Source: Candidatus Saccharimonadota bacterium (GTDB lineage Bacteria; Patescibacteriota; Saccharimonadia; Saccharimonadales; Saccharimonadaceae). From it: a DNA stretch of 64,000 nucleotides. Shown piece by piece: positions 1 to 7,281 of the stretch (the first letter of the stretch is position 1; every line of letters begins with the position of its first letter). The DNA is taken from NCBI GenBank assembly GCA_946893605.1, contig OX335598.1:558001-622000 (forward strand), given 5' to 3'. Made by a program: the position numbers and the translations under genes. The notes under the pieces were generated by a model. That model was not told the origin of the DNA, made no database searches, and saw only the letters and a program-made list of their open reading frames with translations.

Positions 1-1091
1 TCAAGATCAACAGTTTCATCAGTTGGCTTTTTCTTAAAGTGAACTTTCAGGATTGCCTCACGATCTTTGCGTTCTGGTAATGTAATATTCACACGTCGGT
101 CAAATCGTCCAGGGCGAAGCAAAGCCGGATCCAAAACATCCGCGCGGTTGGTTGCCGCCAAAACAATAACATTGGTCTCGCCATCAAAACCATCCATCTC
201 CACCAAAATCTGATTCAGAGTTTGCTCACGCTCGTCATGACCGCCGCCCATACCAGAGCCACGCTTACGACCCACGGCATCAATCTCATCGATAAATATA
301 ATACACGGGGCATTTTTCTTAGCCTTAGAAAATAGGTCTCGCACTCGGCTAGCACCAACACCAACAAACATTTCCACGAATTCAGAACCAGAAATTGAGA
401 AGAATGGCACACCAGCCTCACCGGCAACGGCTCGAGCTAGCATTGTCTTACCCGTACCCGGATTACCGACTAATAATACGCCCTTTGGAATCTTTGCGCC
501 CAAATCTTTATATTTCTTCGGATGCTTGAGAAAATCAACAACTTCCTGCAAATCTTGCTTGGCGTTATCATTTCCAGCGATATCCGTAAACAGAACCTTT
601 TCTTTATCTTGTCCATACAGGCGAGCCTTACTCTTGCCGAATCCCATAGCTTGATTATTTTGACCCTGAGCTTGGCGCATCATAAACATAAAGAACACCA
701 CGATAATCAGCACAGGCACGACCATAACCGCCAGGTTCCACATAGTTTCGCCGGTTGTGGATGGTGGAATAACTTTCACCTCAACCTTAGCATCCTTGTT
801 CAAGCCCTGCTCATAAATGCTACTAGATTCCTTGACTGAATGCTCGGTAGGTTTTGATTGGTCTTTCGGAGTAATCTTAATATCGTTTCCTTGAATCTCC
901 AATTGAGCAATTTTACCGTCATTTGCTCGACGCACTACATCAGATAATGCAACATCTTTAAGATTTGACGCAGGGAAGAGCGTTGCGTAAAAAATTAACG
1001 CTACAAAAATTATAATTGCCCAAAACAATCCAAATCGTAAAATTTGACTTATTCTATTCTTTCCATTTCTTTGAGGCATCTTAACAGCCAT
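1..1091 (-). CDS. ftsH: ATP-dependent zinc metalloprotease FtsH (N-terminal part, runs off the window)
   Basis: Membrane-anchored AAA+ protease that degrades misfolded membrane proteins and some soluble regulators. About 363 N-terminal residues are visible. There is a membrane segment near residues 18-37, an extracytoplasmic region, and a second membrane segment near 118-138. The AAA domain has Walker A GNPGTGKT (about 209-216), Walker [11 protein letters not shown] (about 263-272) and an arginine-finger region [10 protein letters not shown]. The HEXXH protease domain lies beyond base 1. The start at 1091 (MAVKMPQ) follows AAAGGA with 10 nt spacing; an in-frame ATG at 1079 is the alternative. 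It lies 28 nt downstream of tilS, a tilS-ftsH order familiar from Gram-positive bacteria. Identification is secure. Confidence 0.96.
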   Translation of the reverse strand, partial: MAVKMPQRNGKNRISQILRFGLFWAIIIFVALIFYATLFPASNLKDVALSDVVRRANDGKIAQLEIQGNDIKITPKDQSKPTEHSVKESSSIYEQGLNKDAKVEVKVIPPSTTGETMWNLAVMVVPVLIIVVFFMFMMRQAQGQNNQAMGFGKSKARLYGQDKEKVLFTDIAGNDNAKQDLQEVVDFLKHPKKYKDLGAKIPKGVLLVGNPGTGKTMLARAVAGEAGVPFFSISGSEFVEMFVGVGASRVRDLFSKAKKNAPCIIFIDEIDAVGRKRGSGMGGGHDEREQTLNQILVEMDGFDGETNVIVLAATNRADVLDPALLRPGRFDRRVNITLPERKDREAILKVHFKKKPTDETVDL

Positions 1092-1119
1092 TCTCAACTA
1101 ATCCTTTCGCCTATACTAA

Positions 1120-1956
1120 TCAAACTCTCTTTATTATAACACTTCTTAGCGTCAATTTCATCACAATACCGCCGCCAACTTGCCAGCAAGAGCCAGCTTT
1201 TCCAGTTTTTATAGCAATTAGCATACGCTCCAATTGAGAACCCAGCAACGATACATCATAATGTCGTAAAACGTAATAATATAGCAATTCTTGTGCGACA
1301 TTATCATCTATCATCGTCAAAAAATACCGACTCAGGACTTCTCCATCAAACTTTTCTATTTCCTGCTCAATTTCCCCTCTTAATTCTCTCTGTTTTCGCC
1401 ACGCCTCATATACTCCAAGCTTCTGATATTCATCAAGCTCACGATTTATCTTGCGCCTAAATTTATTTCTCTGATACAAGTCGCTTTGATTTGTCTCATC
1501 TTCACACCACTCCAATTTCTGACGAATCGCATATTCATAAATTCTCTGCTTCGTCCAACCATTCATCGGTCTAACTATTTGACTATCACTCATCCCCGCC
1601 AAGCCTCGCCACCTGGAACCACGCTTAAGATTCATCGCTATAGTTTCAACAATGTCATCTCGGTGATGTGCCGTCACTATCACGCCACCAAAATCCGTCG
1701 CCACGCCACGCAAAAATTCATACCGTCTTTGGCGTGCCAATTCTTCACTGGCATCAGCCCCCAGCTTTTCGCGCCGATAAACAAATTGTATTTTATATCT
1801 ATCAGCTAAAGCCTCGACAAATCTAGCATCACTCGCCGAATCCTCACGAATTCCGTGATCAAAATGAGCGACCACCAAATCTTTTTCCGTTCGCGACATC
1901 AAATCCAGCAAAACTACCGAATCAATCCCACCACTGACTGCGATAATATATCTCAC
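1120..1956 (-). CDS. tilS: tRNA(Ile)-lysidine synthase TilS
   Basis: Converts C34 of tRNA-Ile2 (CAU) to lysidine so that it reads AUA. The PP-loop ATP-pyrophosphatase motif SGGIDS is at residues 8-13, followed by AHFDHGIRED. At 278 residues it is short for the family and appears to lack most of the C-terminal domains. The start is GTG at 1956, because GATAAT (1963-1968) with an upstream TG ends six bases before it, implying a leaderless mRNA; the overlapping ATG at 1957-1959 runs straight into TGA. The likely substrate tRNA lies 3 kb away at 4889-4964. First gene of a tilS-ftsH unit. Confidence 0.93.
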   Translation of the reverse strand: MRYIIAVSGGIDSVVLLDLMSRTEKDLVVAHFDHGIREDSASDARFVEALADRYKIQFVYRREKLGADASEELARQRRYEFLRGVATDFGGVIVTAHHRDDIVETIAMNLKRGSRWRGLAGMSDSQIVRPMNGWTKQRIYEYAIRQKLEWCEDETNQSDLYQRNKFRRKINRELDEYQKLGVYEAWRKQRELRGEIEQEIEKFDGEVLSRYFLTMIDDNVAQELLYYYVLRHYDVSLLGSQLERMLIAIKTGKAGSCWQVGGGIVMKLTLRSVIIKRV

Positions 1957-1962
1957 ATATCC

Positions 1963-1971
1963 ATTATCTCA
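1963..1971 (-). promoter_or_regulatory. Extended -10 promoter of tilS (TGn-GATAAT)
   Basis: On the minus strand TGAGATAAT ends 6 nt before the GTG start of tilS. Transcription would start at or next to the start codon. The same arrangement recurs in front of about twenty genes in this window. Confidence 0.7.
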
Positions 1972-2030
1972 CAATTTACCTAAAACGTATTTGGCAAATT
2001 TCATACTATCTGTTACAATCAATGCAGTGT

Positions 2031-2107
2031 GGCACCGTAGCTCAGCTGGTTAGAGCGCAGGACTCATAAGCCTGAGGTCGGTGGTTCGGGTCCACCCGGT
2101 GCTACCA
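2031..2107 (+). tRNA. tRNA with CAU anticodon, probably elongator tRNA-Met
   Basis: Complete cloverleaf with encoded CCA. The acceptor stem GGCACCG pairs with CGGTGCT, the anticodon loop is CTCATAA (anticodon 2065-2067) and the T arm is GGTGG/CCACC. Of the three CAU tRNAs here it looks most like elongator Met (GGC..CG acceptor start, D-arm AGCTGGTTAGAGC). Position 31-39 of the anticodon stem is an A.G mismatch, which is unusual. The Met versus Ile2 assignment is by resemblance only. Confidence 0.9.
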
Positions 2108-2117
2108 GAAATTATCT

Positions 2118-2146
2118 TTCCTCGTCAATACGACGGGGAATTTTTT
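2118..2146 (+). terminator. Rho-independent terminator after the tRNA
   Basis: Nine-base-pair stem TTCCTCGTC/GACGGGGAA (one G-T pair) with a 5-nt loop, followed by six T. It ends the tRNA transcript 11 nt after CCA. Confidence 0.8.
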
Positions 2147-2158
2147 ATAGATACTAAA

Positions 2159-2321
2159 TTAAATTAGCTCAAGCTCTTCAGATTGAACGCCATCCAAAGC
2201 CGCCAATCGTCGCGACACAAAACTATCCAATTCCCATGAATTACGCTGACGCTCCCACGTTGCTAAATCCTTTTTTCGGGTTACTTCTAAAAATTCAGCT
2301 ATCCACTGCGTTGATTTACAT
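2159..2321 (-). pseudogene. Small uncharacterised protein gene with a one-base frameshift just after the start
   Basis: An open frame on the minus strand ends at TAA 2159-2161 and encodes a charged, protein-like sequence that includes WIAEFLEVTRKKDLATWERQ and ends SEELELI. It has no start of its own. The ATG at 2321, preceded by an AAGGG Shine-Dalgarno-like stretch, is one base out of frame and meets TAA at once. Removing one T after that ATG gives a continuous 53-residue protein starting MKSTQWIAEF. Given the other one-base indels in this sequence, an assembly error is plausible. Function unknown. The rest of 2108-2459 holds only the tRNA terminator and the next gene's promoter. Confidence 0.4.
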
Positions 2322-2459
2322 TTTTTTCCCTTTTTTGTGTTAATTATTTAACTGTCTTTATACTATCATAAATTTGACAAAAGCAATACCTTTTTCGGTC
2401 ATTATTTACCTTTTCATTCCGCTTGTGGTACACTGGTAGAGAAGGATTTATACACAAAA

Positions 2460-3197
2460 ATGACCCCTGTAACAATCTCATCACTGGCCACCATAATTTT
2501 TGCAGCGATTATTCACGCTAGTTTTCAGCTTAGCGTCAGTGTTTTAACGTTACTTAGCGGACATTCAATTGGCAAAAAAACCGCCCAGAGAAAAATTTTT
2601 CGTATGAGCAATAGTTTTGTATTTGGTGTTTCAACAATCACTCTGCTACTCATTAGTTCCATTTCCTATTTCTTATCACTATTCATCCACCACGTCACCA
2701 GCGCAGAGCAACTCGTTGCCGCCGTCTCTTCAGGGATGATGTTTGGCTTAGGAATCGCAATTTGGGCATTCTACTTTCGACAACAACCAGGAACTTCATT
2801 ATGGCTTCCACGCAATTTTGCAGAATATTTAAACAAGCGCACCAAAAAAACCAAAAATTCCATAGAAAGCTTTGCCCTGGGAATAATTAGCGTTATTGCA
2901 GAAATCATATTTATTATCGCGCCAATTATCGCCGCCAGTCTGGCTATTATCACCCTACCAAACCCCTTATTGCAAATCGTCAGCATAGCGATCTACGTCG
3001 TCGTGTCCACACTGCCGTTATTTATCGTTATCGTCTTGATCGGCGGCGGACGCAGCATCTCTAATTTACAACGTTGGCGGGAAGACCATAAGAGATTTTT
3101 GCAATTCGCCAGCGGCGGTAGCTTATTAATTTTGGCGGCGTTCCTATTCGTCGACCGCGTTATTGGCGTTATCAGCTACGGGGGCAATTTATGGTAA
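2460..3197 (+). CDS. Polytopic membrane protein of unknown function
   Basis: 245 residues with about six hydrophobic segments (near residues 5-30, 50-72, 82-105, 138-165, 168-195 and 215-235) and a basic loop near 117-133 (YLNKRTKKTKN). The early ASFQLSVSVLTLLSGH followed by regularly spaced segments recalls small LysE/CcdA-type transporters, but no diagnostic motif is seen, so function is not assigned. It overlaps the next gene by 7 nt, indicating co-transcription. Upstream, TGGTACACT and TATACA are possible -10 elements. Confidence 0.75.
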   Translation: MTPVTISSLATIIFAAIIHASFQLSVSVLTLLSGHSIGKKTAQRKIFRMSNSFVFGVSTITLLLISSISYFLSLFIHHVTSAEQLVAAVSSGMMFGLGIAIWAFYFRQQPGTSLWLPRNFAEYLNKRTKKTKNSIESFALGIISVIAEIIFIIAPIIAASLAIITLPNPLLQIVSIAIYVVVSTLPLFIVIVLIGGGRSISNLQRWREDHKRFLQFASGGSLLILAAFLFVDRVIGVISYGGNLW

Positions 3198-3478
3198 AGC
3201 CAGGTCAAATTGACGTCATCAAACAAGGAAAACGACCACCAGAGGAGTTTAGCCCAGACAAGCTCCACAATTCCATAATTGCCACCTGCCTAAGCGTTCG
3301 TACGCCAGAAGGTCAAGCTCAAGACATCGCAAAAACCGTCACTCTGGGCGTCATGAATTGGTGTGAAACTCACCCAGAAATAACCTCCGCCGATATTCGC
3401 CGCCAAGCACAACGCATTATGAAGACTCTACATCCTGACGCAGCCTATTTATATAAAAATTATAAAACCATAATTTAG
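3191..3478 (+). CDS. Stand-alone ATP-cone domain protein
   Basis: 95 residues, almost entirely one ATP-cone: the N-terminal VIKQGKRPPEEFSPDKLHNS matches the nucleotide-binding start of the ATP-cones in NrdR and ribonucleotide reductases. It ends RIMKTLHPDAAYLYKNYKTI, also NrdR/ATP-cone-like. The zinc ribbon that gives NrdR its DNA binding is absent and there is no reductase domain. It may sense ATP/dATP or modulate a partner; this is inference. It is translationally coupled to the upstream membrane protein gene and followed within 10 nt by an FAD oxidoreductase gene. Confidence 0.8.
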   Translation: MVKPGQIDVIKQGKRPPEEFSPDKLHNSIIATCLSVRTPEGQAQDIAKTVTLGVMNWCETHPEITSADIRRQAQRIMKTLHPDAAYLYKNYKTII

Positions 3479-3486
3479 GAGATTTG

Positions 3487-4858
3487 ATGTCGCAAAAACC
3501 AACTTTTGACTATGATTATATCGTAATTGGTAGCGGCGCTGGCGGTTCGCCTGCAGCCAGCATATTAGCAAGTGCCGGAAAAAAAGTTGTATTTGTAGAA
3601 AAAATCAACATTCGGCGGGGAATCACCAAACTGGGGAGATGTACCAACTGGATTCTTAACTCACGCTCTTAACGTTTATCAAACAGCCAAAGATGCCGCT
3701 AGGTTTGGGCTGCGCACTAACTCGGTTGGGTATAATTACCCTTCTCTGCTCTCCTGGAAAGACAAAGTTGTAAAGAGAACTGGAGCTGGCGGCAATCGCT
3801 ATTATTACGAAAAGCAAGGCATTAGCGTTTTTGCTGGCAATGCACATTTCTTGAGTCCGAACGAAATAGCTATCAATCGAAGACACTTGTCCGCTCGCAA
3901 ATTTCTCATTGCAACTGGATCTGATTGGCAAATTCCAGAAATACCTGGGTTAAGCGCCGTTTCTTACCACACTCCAAAAACTATTTTTAGCTTAAAGCGC
4001 CCACCAAAAACCATGTTCATTGTTGGCGCGGGAGCTACGGCGCTAGAATTGGCGCACATCTTCTCCACCCTGGGAACAAAAGTTTACGTAGCAGAGAAAT
4101 CGTCCAGAATATTATCAACATTTGACCCAGAAACCAGCACTTTGATTACGAATGACGCAAAAAATCGCAATATTTCAATCTTAGCTCGCACTAAAATTAT
4201 CGCTATACAAAAATCGTCCATACAAAAGCGCGTCACTTTTCTGCAAGGGCGAATAGAGAAATCTGTACGCGTTGATGAGATTCTGATTGCCGACCAACAA
4301 TTGCCTGCGACAGATTTAGGCTTAGAAAACGCTGGCGTAAAATATACCGAAAATGGCATTTTGGTTAATTCTTACCTGCAAACTTCCGCTCGGCATATTT
4401 TTGCCGCAGGAAATGTAACTGACGCCAATATCCAAACCCACACAGCTTTAGCACAGAGTCGTATTGCGGCTCATAATTTGTTACATAATAATAAGATTAA
4501 ATTCAATGATTCCCCACGCCTACAAGTTGCATTTACTCAGCCAGAAATAGCTCAAATTGGAATGAATGAATACGATTGTAAGGTGAAAGGAATAAGCGCA
4601 AAAATAGCAATTGTTCCGCTCACGACTACCGTACGCAGCAATATTACCGACCAGCGAATAGGTTTTGTGAAATTGATCGTTGATAAGAAGCGAGTTGTCG
4701 TAGGCGGAACGATCGTAGGACCGCACGCTAGCGATATGGCAGCCGAGCTAGCCCTGGCCGTTCGACATAAAATTACCAGCGAAAAACTAGCGTCCACTCC
4801 GCATTGTTTTACTTCTTGGTCAGAAGCCGTGCGAATTGCCGCTGGAAAACTTCTATAA
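3487..4858 (+). pseudogene. FAD-dependent pyridine nucleotide oxidoreductase, frameshifted near residue 40
   Basis: Related to dihydrolipoamide dehydrogenase and mercuric reductase. The first frame (from ATG 3487, after AGGAGA) has the FAD motif GSGAGG, then shifts at an A6 run (3599-3604). Removing one A restores VEKSTF-GGESPNWGDVPTG and an open frame to 4858, about 456 residues in all. The second half has an NAD(P)-binding GAGATALE motif, a second FAD contact near IFAAGNVTD and a dimerisation domain ending CFTSWSEAVRIAAG. Both redox cysteines of the usual GG-x-C-x4-C motif are replaced (Ser and Asp), so even the intact enzyme could not do disulfide chemistry. Whether the shift is real or an assembly error cannot be decided here. 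Confidence 0.85.
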
Positions 4859-4888
4859 TTACCTCTGATGCGCTATAATAAGTCTCAC

Positions 4889-4964
4889 GGGGGCGTAGCT
4901 CAGGGGTTAGAGCAGTCGGCTCATAACCGATTGGTCGCTGGTTCGATCCCAGCCGCCCCCACCA
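4889..4964 (+). tRNA. tRNA-Ile2 (CAU, lysidine-dependent), probable
   Basis: Cloverleaf with acceptor GGGGGCG/CGCCCCC, anticodon loop CTCATAA (CAU at 4922-4924) and encoded CCA. The D-arm/variable/T-arm series (GGTTAGAGCAG, TTGGTCGCTGGTTC) matches bacterial tRNA-Ile2 closely, more so than elongator Met. TilS, the enzyme that would convert its C34 to lysidine, is encoded at 1120-1956. Confidence 0.85.
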
Positions 4965-5046
4965 CAGTCTGAATTTGATAATCATAAGATGAATATTTTT
5001 ACCATTCCTGCTACAATATTATGTAGTAGATATTAAATTTGCAAAA

Positions 5047-5472
5047 ATGAACAAATTAAAACTCAAACGATTAATTTACAGAATACAGCACGACTATTTA
5101 ACCCTAAATAATGTCGTTATTGCTGCTGCGATTTTAATTGCTATGAGTTGGGCTTGGGGCTCCATTGAATCAATGCAGAAAAACTACGAATTACAACGCT
5201 CTATTGACAACAAACGCCAGCAAGTGGAAATAGAAAAATTGCAAGTCGCCTTGCTAGAATACGAATCAAAATATTATCAAAGCGAAGAATATCAAGAATT
5301 GACTATTAGACAGCGCACAGGAAAAGGTTTACCCGGAGAAAAACAACTCATCACCCAATCTTTCGAAAGCGCCACGCCTGCCCAAAAACTTGCGTCGGGC
5401 GCGAAGCGAACGGATAGCAATTTCCAGCAATGGATGAACTTTCTATTTGGTGGCAATAGTCATAAACACTAA
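5047..5472 (+). CDS. FtsB/DivIC/FtsL-like septum protein (putative)
   Basis: 141 residues: a short basic cytoplasmic tail, one membrane segment near 23-40 (NVVIAAAILIAMSWAWG), then a heptad-like coiled coil about residues 45-80 (RSIDNKRQQVEIEKLQVALL) and a polar C-terminus. This topology and size fit the divisome subunits FtsB/DivIC/FtsL, but the family is defined more by shape than by motif. A different small bitopic coiled-coil protein is possible. It sits alone between two tRNA genes. Confidence 0.6.
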   Translation: MNKLKLKRLIYRIQHDYLTLNNVVIAAAILIAMSWAWGSIESMQKNYELQRSIDNKRQQVEIEKLQVALLEYESKYYQSEEYQELTIRQRTGKGLPGEKQLITQSFESATPAQKLASGAKRTDSNFQQWMNFLFGGNSHKH

Positions 5473-5515
5473 GGTGTTGCAATTATCACGTTAAGCTGAT
5501 ATCATAATTATGTAT

Positions 5516-5592
5516 CGCGGGGTAGAGCAGCCTGGTAGCTCGTTTGGCTCATAACCAAAAGGTCGTAGGTTCAAATCCTACCCCCGCCACCA
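5516..5592 (+). tRNA. Initiator tRNA-fMet (CAU)
   Basis: The sequence follows bacterial initiator tRNA: CGCGGGG acceptor, AGAGCAGCCTGGTAGCTCG D-arm, CTCATAA loop, encoded CCA. Positions 1 and 72 do not pair (C1.C72 rather than the usual C1.A72), the hallmark that blocks use in elongation. The anticodon stem is TTTGG/CCAAA, so only two of the three conserved G-C pairs are present; the first is U29-A41. Confidence 0.95.
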
Positions 5593-5600
5593 AGAAAAAT

Positions 5601-5630
5601 CCCTCTTCATTCAGAAGGGGGCTTTTTCTT
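5601..5630 (+). terminator. Rho-independent terminator after tRNA-fMet
   Basis: Eight-base-pair stem CCCTCTTC/GAAGGGGG with loop ATTCA and a following T-rich run (CTTTTTCTTT). It reaches the end of the convergent gene. Confidence 0.8.
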
Positions 5631-6121
5631 TACGCATTATTATCTATACAGCCCTTATTCCAACCTGAACGTCTCTTGCCTGCTTTAGTCAGAGATGTGG
5701 CTGTGCGAACTTTTTTATAATCCAAAACATCACTTAGGACAGCCCCTCCTAATTTACCATACAGTTCACAATCAAGCTTAAGTGGACATGCTTCACAAGC
5801 ACTTATAGCAAGTCTGCCAACTTCAGAAATATCACTACCCCTGTTTCTTTCTATGCGACGAGCTCGATCATAGTCGCCACGACCTCTATGACGTTCGGCA
5901 AAGCCAGCACGACGACGAATCCTGCCGAAAAGATCACACATCTCAACTATAATTCTATTTCTCTTCGTAAAATCTTCATCACTATAACTATTCGCATCAG
6001 GAACAAAATCTTCGCCTAAATAATCCAACGGCACAACATTACCGTCCGAATCAACAACATCAATAACGCCCGCTCTGTTTGGCCTAGCAAGCTCCAATAC
6101 TTCAACCGTCTTCGACTTCAT
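5630..6121 (-). CDS. Uncharacterised protein with a WhiB-like cysteine motif
   Basis: 163 residues from the ATG at 6121. An acidic N-terminal third is followed by a very arginine-rich middle (residues 68-95) and then Cys109-x2-Cys112-Pro-x4-Cys118, exactly the C-x2-C-P-x4-C spacing of WhiB iron-sulfur regulators. Cys62 could supply a fourth ligand, though the gap is longer than in WhiB. The C-terminus is basic (AGKRRSGWNKG). The usual GVWGG turn is not present; GKLGGAV is the nearest. A divergent iron-sulfur or zinc-binding regulator is plausible but unproven. An extended -10 (TGG-TATAAC, 6131-6139) ends 9 nt before the ATG; an in-frame TTG at 6151 is less likely. Confidence 0.7.
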   Translation of the reverse strand: MKSKTVEVLELARPNRAGVIDVVDSDGNVVPLDYLGEDFVPDANSYSDEDFTKRNRIIVEMCDLFGRIRRRAGFAERHRGRGDYDRARRIERNRGSDISEVGRLAISACEACPLKLDCELYGKLGGAVLSDVLDYKKVRTATSLTKAGKRRSGWNKGCIDNNA

Positions 6122-6163
6122 ATAGTAACTGTTATACCACAATATCCACAAATAATCAACCCC

Positions 6164-6196
6164 ACAAAAAACTCCCCTGCTTTTTACAGAGGAGTT
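6164..6196 (-). terminator. Terminator of the 6258-6464 gene
   Basis: On the minus strand a 10-bp stem AACTCCTCTG/CAGGGGAGTT (one mismatch) with a 7-nt loop, followed by a T run. Confidence 0.75.
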
Positions 6197-6257
6197 GTGG
6201 CACCTGTTTGTTTGGTTATACTATATCACCAAACGCGCTTATGGTGCAAGCAAAGGA

Positions 6258-6464
6258 CTATTTTTTCTTAGAAATTGTCAAAAAGCCGTTGCGTGGGTTT
6301 TCTTTCACAATACGATCTTCTGGTAGATCACATGGTGTACCCTTTTCATTCTTCTCAACCTTAGCGAAGAAGTAAATAGTTTGAGTCTTGCCGCCGCGCA
6401 AAGTTACGTCAGTCTTGTGCAAGTAATATGTGATGCCCTTTGAGTTGGTATGTTTATAAGCCAT
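6258..6464 (-). CDS. Small conserved protein (68 aa) of unknown function
   Basis: 68 residues, MAYKHTNSKGITYYLHKTDV to ENPRNGFLTISKKK. I associate this compact beta-rich pattern with a short conserved protein of CPR and related genomes, with no known function. It has one cysteine (GTPCDLPEDR), no signal peptide and no membrane segment. An AGGAGG Shine-Dalgarno lies 11 nt before the ATG, and its own terminator lies downstream, so it is a monocistronic and probably well expressed gene. Confidence 0.8.
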   Translation of the reverse strand: MAYKHTNSKGITYYLHKTDVTLRGGKTQTIYFFAKVEKNEKGTPCDLPEDRIVKENPRNGFLTISKKK

Positions 6465-6531
6465 TTGGTTATATACCTCCTATTAATGATATACCTATAT
6501 AGATTACTATCTCTATATCACCCCTGTCAAG

Positions 6532-7197
6532 CTAAAAAAGCTTATTTCGTCGTCTAAGCATCAACTTTAGCATCCCCAGAACAACCAACCTCATTACGAT
6601 AATCATGGCAATAAATATCGTAACTAGCAAAGACCACCCCGCATAATCAGCTGACCATATCGGCGAGACGAAAGTGTGATAATACGGCTCAGTTGAAGGC
6701 GCTTCAAACTGCAAGTTAGTGGCTTTCGCAGCAGGATATTTCGCCCATTCCTCATTAATACAATTGATGTACCTCGGATCCGCCTGTGTCGTAAATCGAC
6801 CGTAACCACCTTGCCGTGCCCTAGCGTCACAAACAGCCCTAACCTTCGACACAGTGTCATTGTTAGACTGATTTTTTATTTCTTCTTCAAACTCTTTCAG
6901 TTTTCGGTCATACATTTGTTTATACGTATGATCCAGCGCAATCTTCCCCGGATCCGCGTTCATATGCGTAGATACATAACGTTGCAGATCGTATAGCCGC
7001 TGCTGAAGATTGACTATGTCTCCAGCCTTATCTGCATTCTCTACAGATTCTCGTCGCTCAACCATGCCAACATTATTCAGCCTCAAAAAAGTTGCCGAAA
7101 TAAAACTAGACATAATCAATAAAATCACCAACTGCCAAGTCTTAATCTGACTGAGCCGCTTAATCCTGAACTTGGTTTTCTTCTTATCTATAGCCAT
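6532..7197 (-). CDS. Bitopic membrane protein with an extracytoplasmic coiled-coil domain, unknown function
   Basis: 221 residues. A basic start (DKKKTKFRIKR) and a membrane segment near 20-38 precede an exported region of about 140 residues. That region has helical coiled-coil character (YDLQRY, YDRKLKEFEEEIKN), a cysteine pair (Cys123, Cys145) that could form a disulfide, and an aromatic stretch before a second membrane segment near 186-212. It ends in a basic tail (MLRRRNKLF). No family recognised. The start at 7197 has GAAGG upstream and an extended -10 (TGC-TATACT) further up. Confidence 0.75.
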   Translation of the reverse strand: MAIDKKKTKFRIKRLSQIKTWQLVILLIMSSFISATFLRLNNVGMVERRESVENADKAGDIVNLQQRLYDLQRYVSTHMNADPGKIALDHTYKQMYDRKLKEFEEEIKNQSNNDTVSKVRAVCDARARQGGYGRFTTQADPRYINCINEEWAKYPAAKATNLQFEAPSTEPYYHTFVSPIWSADYAGWSLLVTIFIAMIIVMRLVVLGMLKLMLRRRNKLF

Positions 7198-7281
7198 CCC
7201 ACCGCCTTCTCTATGGTTTTAGTATAGCAAATTATCCCAATGACGTGAATATTACTACCACTACGGTGGTATAATATTTGT

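Noticed and set aside
2108-2350. Integrase remnant next to the tRNA
   Set aside because: The short frame has a faint resemblance to the SAM-like N domain of tyrosine recombinases, but there is no catalytic domain and no duplicated tRNA 3' end was found.
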